From Sanderia malayensis (Eukaryota; Cnidaria; Scyphozoa; Semaeostomeae; Pelagiidae): 64,000 bases of DNA. Shown in pieces: positions 1-11,900 of the stretch. Numbering within the stretch: position 1 is the first letter of the stretch; every line of letters starts with the position of its first letter. The notes below the pieces were generated by a model. The model was not told the origin of the DNA, searched no databases, and saw nothing but the letters and a program-made list of their open reading frames with translations. The translations under genes and the position numbers were made by a program. The stretch is taken from contig RQOL01000906.1 of assembly GCA_013076295.1 (NCBI GenBank), positions 1,736,001-1,800,000 on the forward strand, given 5' to 3'.

Positions 1-302
1 GAACATTTCCACTCTTCCTCAGAGTGTTCGAATAAGACAGAGTTGACTGTATATATAGATATCTACTTTTTTATTTTATTTTGTTTTTGTTTTTTTATTA
101 TTTATTTACTTATTTTTAATTTATTTTGTTCTTCATTTCATACTTATTACTTTATTGTTTCATCTTGGGCAAGATGAAACAATAAAGGGGGCGAAGCATC
201 TTTTTTGTTAGAGCTATGAATCTAATATGGCTCACTGCTGCCCGTATACAAATCAAGATCTTGCCATGCTGTCTCACCTCAACCTATTTTCTACATTTAC
301 AG
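1..302. other. Intron of WDR27 (window starts inside the gene)
   Basis: No coding exon is visible before the acceptor at 301-302. Bases 1-51 resemble the right end of a pogo/Tigger-type element, ending in a ...GACTGTA-like terminus, but the left end lies outside the window. A T-rich stretch follows, then a near-perfect hairpin at 150-187. The upstream exons encoding the N-terminal propeller of WDR27 must lie before the window. Confidence 0.5.
150..187. repeat. 18-bp-arm hairpin
   Basis: Arms 150-167 and 170-187 are perfect reverse complements separated by GG. The arms read CTTTATTGTTTCATCTTG. It lies in a WDR27 intron. It could be the relic of a very small MITE or a simple palindrome; no target duplication could be assigned. 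Confidence 0.8.
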
Positions 303-2424
303 AGCAATCCTTCCTTTCCTAAAGAAATTACCAAAGCCTCATTTTACTACGTTGATAAATTTGTTCTGCTAAGCTGCCTGAACTCTCTCTACATGTACAA
401 GTATCATATAGGCGAAGAAAAGAACGATATAAAAAGGTTTGAGCCATGCATTATATCTTATGCCACTGTCCTGACTAATTTACACTGGGTTATACCTGTT
501 CTGAATCTAATAAAGCTTTATGTATATAATCATTTTCTTGGCATTTCGTGCACAGGTATCACACACAAAACAGATACAAACTTGTACGTGATTTCAAGAT
601 CAAAGGAGTTCAAAACATCAGTACATTCTCCTGCATCAATGGCTTCTTTTCCTGTATCCTTTTTTGTGTAACACATTGATTTTTAAGAAAAATAGGAGTT
701 AGTTTAGCAACTTTAACGATATCTTTTGTCATAATCATAATCATAATTAATCATCATTATCATCATATCGTAGACGTCTGTTGAACTACCCTTGAATTAA
801 AAACTTTATTGCATTTCACCCCTGGAAGAATACTAAAATCCGTTAGTGATGCACCTGTAGTGCCTCTTTCACAGGGTGTCGGTCGGTCCGTGTATTGCTT
901 TGATTAATTAAGAAGTATATTGTTTCTTAATGCATTCCCTCAGACATTGTCCTGGCAGCTTGTTCGGATAAGAGTATAGCAGTTTTCGACATGAACATTG
1001 GAAAGGTGGCACGAACAATGAAAGATGCGCACACCAGAGTTGTTCATACAATCTGCCAGAATCAAGTAAGAAACCTGTCATTCATCCATAGCTAGCTATC
1101 TTCTAGTGTCAAGCAATGGATCTATAAAAATTCGATTATTTATTAACTCGGGTTTTTCATTATCTTTGTCTTTGTTTATTTTCAGGGTTCACCTTATGTG
1201 TCGCATCCGTCAGAAGCCTACGATTTGTTTCTCACATCTGCCCCAACAGATGGCATTAAATTATGGGACTTGCGTGCTGACAGGTAATCTATACTCCTGG
1301 CTTCGTTCGCTATTGCTTGTCTTTATTTTTTCAATTACAAAAGATTTACTTCACAGTGGATTAAAATTCCAGCACCCAACCTTTAGGCAATAAGTTATTT
1401 CTTGTGTAACACTCTGTAACATTAAATAGTGGACCATTTCGTCCATCTTGGCATGAGAAGATGCATTTGTCTTTCAGAGAATACATATAAGTAGCTATAC
1501 TTCATATAGCTACTTATACAAATTATATACATATACTTTTGTATAAGTAGTTGTATGAAGCATTCTTTTCTTGCCCTTTACTTACTTTATTTTGGTATTT
1601 TCTTTATATTTCTATCTGTTATTCATCAGTAATATTTTTCTTTTCTCAGATGTGTGAGAAAGTTTGATGGTCATGTAAATCGTTCTCAGAAGGTTGGTCT
1701 GGCTTACAGTCCCTGTTCAAGATACATTGCAACTGGGTCTGAAGACCGATGCGTGAGTTATTAACGACATGTTTTCCTTTTTCATCAACAACAACAACAA
1801 CCTTTTTCCTCGTCTCTCGTCAAAATAAAGGAATAAAATAAAGTAAAGTGCTTGGTGTAAACTTACTACATTGCGTCCTTGTGCCTCGCTCGTTTTAGGT
1901 AGTTGCGAGCGAGTTCCTTGTGTTGAGCTAGTTGCGAGCGAGGCACTGGGACGTAATGTAATGAGTCTATGCTTGGTGTATAGATAGCTATGTTTAACGA
2001 GGAATAGGACAGTGAAAGATAACATGCCGTGGGGTATATACGACCTCTATCTGTTTTCGTTTCAGGCGTACGTTTTTGATATACGAAATAGTGCGTATCT
2101 TCACAGACTTGCGGGTCAATCTGGCGTAGTATCATGCGTGGATTTCCATCCACAAAAGCCTATGGTAAACATTCGTTATATTCTTATGATCCTGCGTGTG
2201 GATAGCTTTCTAAAGCGTAGTGAGTTGGTAGTACGCATGCACGCCATTTCTGGTCCTCGGATTCCATGTCATCCACCCACCAGCGCCCAAGGTATCCTGA
2301 ATGTCATTACGTCATTGCATTACGTCATGTCCCACGTTAATTCATCCCAATTTCTCGTTTTTTGTAGCTTGCTACCGGCTCTTTGGATGGAGAAATTCGA
2401 TTCTATTCTGATGTAGTCTCCTGA
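303..2424 (+). CDS. WDR27: WD repeat-containing protein 27, C-terminal part (seven exons)
   Basis: Exons 303-436, 556-653, 944-1065, 1186-1283, 1650-1752, 2066-2164 and 2368-2424 join in phase to 236 codons plus a TGA stop. The joined protein follows the C-terminal half of animal WDR27: ASFYYVDKFVLLSC, then a KYHIGEEKNDIKR segment, HTICQN, LWDLRADR, then WD blades VNRSQKVGLAYSPCSRYIA, RLAGQSGVVSCVDFHP and a final LATGSLDGEIRFYS blade. WDR27 is a WD40 beta-propeller protein of poorly known function (family knowledge); a scaffold role is inferred. The gene is truncated only by the window edge. No AATAAA was seen close after the stop. The very short final intron (2165-2367) holds nothing notable. 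Assignment is confident because several family-specific blocks occur in the right order. Confidence 0.9.
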
Positions 2425-2991
2425 TGGAAAGTTTTGTGAGTTTCAACTTATTTAATTATTGAAATCCTAGCGATTCTTAGCAAACTATAGTTTCATCTTT
2501 TGGACACTTTTATTTAAATATGTTCACAACTTATTCCACACATTATAAGATGAAATAATTTGTACAGACCATCTGATAATGAGATTTATATAATTAATGA
2601 TGTAATTTATTGCAGAAAATTAATATATTTGTTGTATCTTATAACTGAGCGCACATGGGTTATAATTTAAAAATATAGGGTGATGTTCTTGTTTTTATTC
2701 TTAACTTTATTTGATAGCAATTTATCAAGATCTTTGTAGGCTGTTTGAGCAAGAGATGGTGACAATTTATAATTGATCAGCCATTTATAATCAGAATGCA
2801 CAATTGAAGAAATCATGACGTCACATTTGAATATGATAATTGCAACAGATGATGATTATAGAAAAGGTATAAATGTCATATCTAACATATGATGCGCTGA
2901 AAAGGTAATAGACGAAAGTAACTTGTACACTTTTTTCTTGCCTTATATGAGAGATTTATGTAATCAGGCCTATTGTGAAATTTGACAAATC
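2425..2991. other. Intergenic spacer WDR27-ADCY10
   Basis: 567 bp of AT-rich sequence between the WDR27 stop and the ADCY10 start codon, both genes on the plus strand. It should hold the WDR27 3' UTR and the ADCY10 promoter. No TATA box, repeat or RNA gene is recognisable. Confidence 0.5.
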
Positions 2992-5900
2992 ATGCAGTCG
3001 ACATTTCGTTCAGTACGTAATGCAAGTGTGTGCATTGTTCCTGGCCTAAAAGACTTAACTGATGAACTTGGAGGACCGAAGGTTTCCAGGATCTATTCAG
3101 GTATATCATGCTCTTTCAAGATTTATCACTTCAACAAAATCACTCCATAACAGGAGTAGCCCCTGATATTTTTTAGGTTTCTATCGAATATTAGCTGACA
3201 GAAACATAACATCTCCTAACTGTTGAATCCTTTTGGAACACAATATGCCTTTGTATTGTGTTCAAACTATTATGATCACCTTCCAATACAACAGATATAT
3301 CTTCCTATTGTGAACAGTGGTGCTGTCCCATAGGCGATCTGTTATAAGGAGGTTCGTCAATTGTGTTAATGTTAATTATTCATTATTCTTGCAATTTTTC
3401 TTTTCTAGACGATGATCTATCAGGAGAGACGGTGGTTCGAACGAGCCACAGTTACGATCGCAACGTGATTTGCCAACTGTTGACCCATATTCCTGACAGT
3501 GTTATCAATTACAACCAACGAGTGGCAATGCCTGCAAGGAAAGAGAGCATTGGAGTTGCTATGTTCGCTGATATATCAGGTATTGTTATGCATTGATGCA
3601 TTGATGATTAACAACGCACAGACATTGAGCATTTGTCGAATACAGTTTGATGTCAGGCACAGTAAATGTTCGCATATAGAAACCTGCATATTTTGTATCC
3701 AACTTATCGCTCAGACACAATAAGCTATTGTTTCTTCCATTGCTTTGAGCAGAAATATCAGCTTGGAGGTTCCTTTTTTTGCTCCTTCGTGCGGACTTTT
3801 GCTAAGCTCAAAGAAATTGGAGGAGACTGCATCAATTTCATGATACCTGTAAAGTTTCATACCTTTTATGTATGAAATTGTAGTATGCATATTTGTGCAA
3901 GTATTATTCAAAGCAGGCGGGAAAATGTATCATTTATCAAGGGCTTCATGTCAAGGACTTCTCTGGAAGCTAAAAACAGTTTTAAGCTTTGTTCTAAGTT
4001 CTAACACTGTGTTCAGTTTACAGTGCTCAGCTCTCTGCACTGTAACACTATACAGTACTCCAGTATCTTTCATTGTGATCACCACTTTATGTATCCATGT
4101 GTTATAGTTTAGCTAGTCTCATTAAATAATCCCCTTGCTTCCCCGTTCTCTATTTCACTTTCCCGTAGCGATATGAAACAGAGCACAGGGAAGCAAGGAG
4201 GTTATGTAGTGAGACTATAGTTTAGCTTCACTTGTGAAGTTGTCCATTCAATTCATCGCACAGGGTTCACTGCTTTGTGCGAGAAGTATGCTGACATGGT
4301 AACGCAGGACTCTGCTCTCGGAACAGACAAACTCACTGCCACATTGAACAACTACATCGGACAAATAGTCGATGGTAAGCAAGAGAAAACTAAAGCCTGC
4401 TTCGTGCGAATCCTTATTCATTCATTACTTTATAGCTGATGTTCATTACTCTGTAGTTCAAAGATGAAAATTGCAAACGAAGCCCCCCCGGGAGAAGCAG
4501 TGTAATTGATCTGAAATTCCATTAGGATTTAAGAACGTAACAGGGGGTAACTACTGAGGAATTTATTTACATATTAAGTATCTTGTTTTCTTTAGGAATA
4601 ATTAAAGATGGTGGCGATGTACTTAAGTTTGCTGGTGAGTAAACAGTTCTAATTGTGTAATATTTTATTATGTATTATGTAATTAGGTAGAGTCCTTCTA
4701 TCTGTCAGCTTGTTGTTTCTGAAGTGTAGATGTGTTATTGTGTTAGCTGATGTTCATCTCGCATTGATCGTGAAGGTGATGCCATCCTAGCATCGTGGGT
4801 ATTCTCTCATTCTGGCCACAACATCAAGACAGTGCTAGCCAAGGCCATACGTTGTGGTCTTGCCATTCAAGACAAGTGCGACAACCAGCTGACTGAAGTT
4901 GGCGTTCTGCTGCGCGTGAAAATCGCCATGGCTGTCGGTTCGATGATCATAACATTCGTTGGCGAGGAAGGCTCGAAGCAGTTTGATCTGTCTGGATCGG
5001 CAATCGACGAGGTTGGAGCTGCTGAAAAACACGCCAAGCCGGGGGACGTGATTTTGACTCAACTTGCTTGGTCTAATTGTGATCAGGATGCTTTTAGGGT
5101 CGAAAAACTGGAAAATTTGGATTTATTCAAGGTCAGAGCCCTTATTATTAAAAACTATTGCTGATGAGATCACTCTGATACAATGCTTGCATGCTAAGAA
5201 TAGATGAATTAGTAGATGACTACATCAGAAGTTCATCAAAGCTCAAAGTTTGTCTGTTCCCAGCTCGAACATCACGGCTTGTTAAATCAGAAGCCCAAAC
5301 CCAAAAGCTTCTTGAATCTGTTTTGCAAGAAGACTTTGGAAGACTCTGCTATTAAGTGGGCGTTACTTTTTCTTTGCGTGGCCATTCTCCCAGTTATGAG
5401 TCTCTGATGAATGCGTTTCAGCATATACTTCTGGCCTGACTTAACTTTGTAGATACAACATTTCTCCTTTGTTCTTTATCATCAGGTTTCAGAGGATAAG
5501 CGAATCGTGGATGTTTTAAAAACAAGCCTCAGTCTTGCAAATAACATCACTGGAATGTTCTCCGAGATGAAAAACAGTACACTGGCACGAAGTAATCACG
5601 TTGTTATCTGTCCGGAGATGGATGAGCTCATTGCTCAGTGCCCGGACTGTCATTATGATCTACCGAAGGCGTTGTTACCGGATTCAGAAGATTCCGAGCT
5701 GCGGAGATTCACGCCAACCCAAGTTGCGATTGAGAATTGGCGATCAAACTCCGAGAAAGACAGAAAGTTTGGTATGCTCTAGTTGTGCAGTAATCCCCGT
5801 GTTTTGTAGTACTTCTATGTTAAATAATGCAGTAAAAATATTTCCATTCTACGACTTATGCCGTGATGCATTCTAAAGACGCAGATAAGAACTGCATATT

Positions 5901-8900
5901 TTGAATCAACATGATATCAGCTCCATGAATTCAGCTTCTTAATGATAACATGCTCCTTTTTCAGATCGCCAAAAGATGAATTTTAACCTAGACGACGAAC
6001 AAGTACAAGAATTGCGATCATATGTTGCTATTCCTGTTTTAGATAAGGTACATAACACGCATCCAATTATTCCTGCTTATTCTTTATTCTCCATCTCACC
6101 ATGCTTTGCATTCAATCTTATTAACAATTGGGCTTGAACACAATCTCGGCACTAATACATCAGTACTTGGTGTAACGATGCACATATTATCCACGCCATT
6201 CCATTGATAGCTCGACAATGGCCAAGATCTCGAATGGCTATCTGAAATGCGACAGGTCTCTGTCCTCTTCATCAACATGAGGCTGCCTGTTGGCAGCGAT
6301 GATGCTGCATTTGCACTGCAAAAAGCATTTGAAGTCATCTACGAAGCTGTCCTCAAATTCAAAGGTATGACAAGTGCTCATAAAGTGATACCTTTGTGCT
6401 TTGTAATCATTTGCAGATATTGATAATTGCAGTAAATCCTCAAGAAAGTCCCCACCTCCGAAGTCACCCCCATCCCCGAATAAACCCCCACCTCCGAATA
6501 AACCCCCATTTCCGAATAAGCCTTGATCTAAAACTTTAATTTTGCAAATAACTACCCGGGTGCTTATTCAACAGTATACGGATTGAGCTATTTTTAATTG
6601 TTACAAATGCTTGGTTAGCTTATTTTGTTTTTAGCTGCACTATGCATTATATCATTTTAAATTTATCTCCAGGAAATTTGAACAAGGTGTTCAGCTTTGA
6701 CAAGGTGAAAATCTTCTTCATTTTATCGCTTTATCAATTAATAGATGTTAGCTGTGTACCTTTTTTGGATTGTAAAGTTCTCGTTTTTGCGTCTAGGGCT
6801 GCACATTTGTTGTCATATTTGGTCTTCCTGGTTGCAAACACGAAGATGATGCGGCCAGAGCATTGCGTTCTGCCCAAATGGTCTACGAAGCATTGCATTC
6901 TGTTCCTGAAATCACGTGCGTGATTCAAAAACATGTCTTCACTCCATATGCAATTTATTATCACGCAAACTGAAGAGGCTAGCATTTGACGAAAGCATCT
7001 GCATTAGCCATGGAAATTGAAATACTAAATACTAATGCTAATTGTTTTCCAATTTTCATGACTAATGTAGATTGTTTATCAATTTTGATCAATGTTGATC
7101 AATGTTTGATCAAAATTTCTTATCACCTGCTGCCATACAAATGGTTTATTGCGTTTGCCATGTAGAGAGACTTCACGTAGATGTCAATTAAATTATTAAA
7201 GATGCATCAATGACTTGTTTTCGATTTTTGCAGAGATGAAAGCATTGGAGTTACAACTGGCAAGGCTTTTTGCGGTGTTGTTGGACACAAAGATAGGCAT
7301 GAATACACAGGTAACTAACTATATGTTATTGCTTTTAAAGTATAGAGTTAATGCCAGCAGAAGGGTGACAGGAGACGACAGTAAGATGCCACAGACAGCG
7401 AATAGGTAGATGCTGATATGGGACAATAAATGCAAACTTTATTTGTATATCATTTTGATCTTTATTTTTATGCGTTGTTTCGAGTTCAATATTTTTTATA
7501 GTTATTGGAAGAAAAGTGAATATGGCTGCTAGGCTCATGATGAATTATCCAGGCATCGTTTCATGCGACCCGGAAACGTACGAAGCAGCGAAATCAAAGT
7601 TGAGAAGACTCGACTTTACTACTTTGCCTTTCAAACTACTGAAGGGGATCAAGGAACCTGGAATTATCAGAGAATACAATCCAAGTGCAAAGTTAGTAGG
7701 CAATCTTTTCTTTAATATGTGTTCTGCTCCTACAAATACATTCATTGGTATTCGCTGAAGATTATCTTTGTCAATAGGATCACATTGAGGACTCGAGCGT
7801 AAACAGGCCTTTGTCTTAAGATTGGATCACATAATTTACATGTACAAGAGTTAATTTGACTCTTTCTTCTTTTATAGCTCTAATGAGGAAGAGAAAGAAT
7901 ACGATTACCCCATTTTAGGTTTGCATGCATTTAAGCATCTGCATTTGTCAGGGGGACGTATAACAGAAGTTGAATACTACTAATGTGTTGTTGCATTACT
8001 TCTGTTGCATTGCTTCATTAATGTTTCTCATGCAGGCAGAGAAAAAGAAGTCTCACAGATCTCAGAGATCCTGCAGAAAGCGAAAGAGAACACAAACGTC
8101 AATGCCGTGGCGATTGAAGGCGAGGCTGGCATCGGTAAAACGAGGCTGCTCGAAGAAGTGATGGATATTGCAGAAAACGAAGGATTCAGGTATGTCTTTA
8201 CATTACATCAAATATAACGTTCGTTTGATGTTCCAGTATTTGAACCCCCTGTCTGAGTAGCTCATCTAATAGGTTGGCAATACAGAGGTGTGGATTTCTG
8301 GGAGGTAACGCTTGGCGTTTTATTACGCGGAGCAGTCAGCTTTGGCTAATAATGTTTTTCTTTTGTTTACTATACAGGTTGCATTACATAGAGGTGGATT
8401 CATCACAGTCATTGGCACCTTTCAATGTAATCGGGATGCTCGTATCCAGTCTACTTGGCCTTGAACATTGTAGAAGCAGTCTGGAGAAAGAGCATATCCT
8501 ATTTGATATTGTCAAAGATAAAGAAATTCGACAGGATTTGTCTCTTCTTAACGACCTCATCGGCACAGAGGTAGAGCTTAATATCTATGCTATTTGTTGT
8601 TGACCCTCTTACTGTTGAAGATTGCAGAGCATGGCTGTATCTATATTACAGTGATATACCATGGTCTAGTATTGACTGCAGTCCTAGTATGTCCTAGTTT
8701 TACCACCAATAATGTCAGGAGAATGCATGTGGAAGTTGTTATTGAGACGATTGGCTATGCTTATTGTACAGGTGGTGGCTGATGCAAAGTTCACTGATAT
8801 GGACAACGATGAAAGAACCTCTTGCTTTCATGGACTTCTCTTCTATCTGATTCAATCGGTAAGCACTAATCTCTATATTTCTAATTAATTATTCTTCTTA

Positions 8901-11900
8901 TGATTATCCAGCTTTCCAATGAAGACCTAATGTGAAAACCAGTCCGTAAATTAGCCCATTGCACACCTCTCTGTTGCTTTTACACTGACCCTTCAGAGTA
9001 GTGCTGCTTACTTTGCACAGGTAGCTAAAATCCGCCCCAACATCTTCATCATCGATAACGCGCAATTCGTCGACCCTGAATCCTGGGAGTTCTTCTCTGA
9101 TTTTCTGTGGGAGTCACACACAGTGCTTACTCTTGCCATGCGGTCATTTTCTTCTTCCAACCCTGCTCCCTGCGAAGAGGCAATTAAGTTGTTGCAGAAT
9201 GAGAAGACGAGAAGATTTATCCTAGGTTAGTATCTTATTTGATTTCTCTTGTATTACTCTGGAATTATATGACTAAAGGGTGTAGACCTGGGTGGGTCAT
9301 CGAATTGTTTATGTAAAGGGATACTCAGTTCTACTGGAAATTCTGGGGTTGGGAGAAGGCTGATAATTACCTCCTGCTGCCCCCAGTTTCTGTATCGAAG
9401 AGACTCTTCGATGTTTTAGTTGGTTGTCCATTATTTTTCACTTTGTCGCTGAATAGTTTGTCCCTAAAGCTACAAAAGGGGCTAAAAGTTAATGGGACAC
9501 TTGCAAAATTGCAAAATAAATTGGGACATTGGGACAAAATAAATTGGGACGCTGACAGATTGGGACATGGGGCATTAACCAGCAATTTATCTTTATGGGT
9601 GTTATTCAAGCCTGCACTCCTTCTAAAGCAATGTTGCATACGTACTTAATTTGCGATGATTGCAAGTTTCGCAGGACTTTTGTGCTCTATTTTAAATACT
9701 TGGCTAGATACATCTTTACATCTTTTCATTTGCTTGCTAATTTTATCACAGAGGGTCTACATGAAGACGTCATGTCAGATGTTGCCTGTCAGCTGTTGCA
9801 AGCGTATCGCATACCAAGGAAGCTGGATGACATGCTACGTTCAAAAAGCAACGGTGTTCCATCGTGGTGCGAGCAGCTGGTGAAAGAATTAGTGACGACC
9901 AATGTTCTTAAGGTATACACGCAATGCAATTTCTATGCTCTTCACTTGCAACAAAAGCGCAAACCACAAGGTGATTTGGCAGTAAGCTAATGCCTCGTAA
10001 CGTACCTGCATATACTTATACCAGGTCTCAACAACTTACTAGCTTATACCAGATCTCATCGTACTAGCATATACTCATACCAGGTCTCAACGTACTAGCT
10101 TATACTCATACTAGGTCTCAATGTGCTAACTTATTATCATACCAGGTTTCAACGTTCTAGCTTATACTCATACTAGGTCTCAATGTGCTAACTTATTATC
10201 ATACCAGGTTTCAACGTACTAACTTATACTCATACCAGGTCTGAACGTACCAACTTATACTCAGACCAGGTCTGAACGTATACTAGCATGTACTCATACT
10301 GGGTCTCAACGTACTAGCATGTACTCATACTGGGTCTCAACGTACTAACATATTATCATACCAGGTTTCAACGTTCTACCTTATACTCATACAAGGTCTC
10401 AACGTACTAACTTATTATCATACCAGGTTTCAACGTACTAACTCATTCTCATACTAGGTCTCAACGTACTAACATATTATCATACCAGGTTTCAACGTTC
10501 TAACTTATACTCATACTAGGTCTCAATGTGCTAACTTATTATCATACCAGGTTTCAACGTACTAACTTATACTCATACCAGGTCTCAACGTACTAACTTA
10601 TTATCATACCAGGTTTCAACGTACTAACTTATACTCATACAAGGTCTCAACGTACTAACTTATTATCATACCAGGTTTCAATGTTCTAACTTATACTCAT
10701 ACAAGGTCTCAACGTACTAACATATTAGCATACCAGGTTTCAACGTTCTACCTTATACTCATACAAGGTCTCAACGTACTAACATATTAGCATACCAGGT
10801 TTCAACGTTCTAGCTTATACTCATACTAGGTCTCAACGTACCAACTTATACTCATACCAGGTCTGAACGTACTAACGTATTCTCATAGGTTGGCCCAGAT
10901 AGCATGCAACTTGCGGAACTGGTTCAGTCAAGCCAAGAGTATAACAACACTTCTGAGACACCAGAGACTGCCACTTCACAATTGCAAAGTTTAGCTCCAG
11001 AATTCTCCTCCGCAGCAAGTAAGAGACGCTGGAGCATAGCGAGAAACGTCACATTGCCATTCAAGCGTGGAAGCCTGGGACGGTCAACCGATGGCTCGTC
11101 AGACGGAGATTCACGCCGTAGCTCAAATAATTATCCATCAACGATTATGCGCTCGAGAAAGACGAGCGATGATTCAGCGGCGAGTGAGAGAACATTCAAA
11201 TTGTACGATCTCTATAAACGGCGCGTGAGCACGGATTCAGTTAAAAGTGTCAGGATATGCTTGGAAATGAATGAGACGCTGGATCCTGTTTGTGAAGATT
11301 TGGACGAATTCGAGGAGGATTTTCACTCCAGAATGCAATTGAAGCACAAGTTCATTGAAGAGTACTTCGTGTATGCGAGCGAAGGTGCTGTACCTGATGA
11401 CGTGGATAATACGTGTATTGTTACACCAGGTCGTGAGATCAGTGATGAGATCGTGCCCATTTCCCTAAATGATGTTGTCGTTGCGCGGTTGGACAGAATG
11501 TCACTGAACGAGCAGCTGATCCTGAAATTCGCTTCCATTTTGGGGATGAATTTCAAGCGTAGTCTCTTGAGCGCGATTGTCCCGCGCAATGTTGCGAGTG
11601 TTCTCGATGCTACACTGTATAGATTGTGCAAAGAGAGGCTATTTGAGTGCGGGAGTCTCGCGCTACTGCAGTCACACCAGCACAACAATCAGAAAGACGA
11701 GCTGCAAGCAAAGAGCTCCAGTCATCATCATCATCATCGCAAACACTCCGTTGACTTAAATTCAAAGTATAAACATCACGTTTATTGCGGCTGTTATGCA
11801 GACGAGGACGAAGCTCCCATTGATTTGTCGCAAAACAATCGAATGTCGAGTGGCAGGAAGAAGTTCTGTTTGTATTTCCATTTCTCCAATTCGTTTGTTC

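Noticed and set aside
5187..5407. Open frame as an extra ADCY10 exon
   Set aside because: It has no good in-phase acceptor/donor pair and no similarity to the cyclase. Joining 5131 directly to 5486 keeps the frame and family alignment.
10013..10880. CRISPR-like array
   Set aside because: The repeats are direct, head-to-tail and without unique spacers, and lie in an animal intron; it is a minisatellite.
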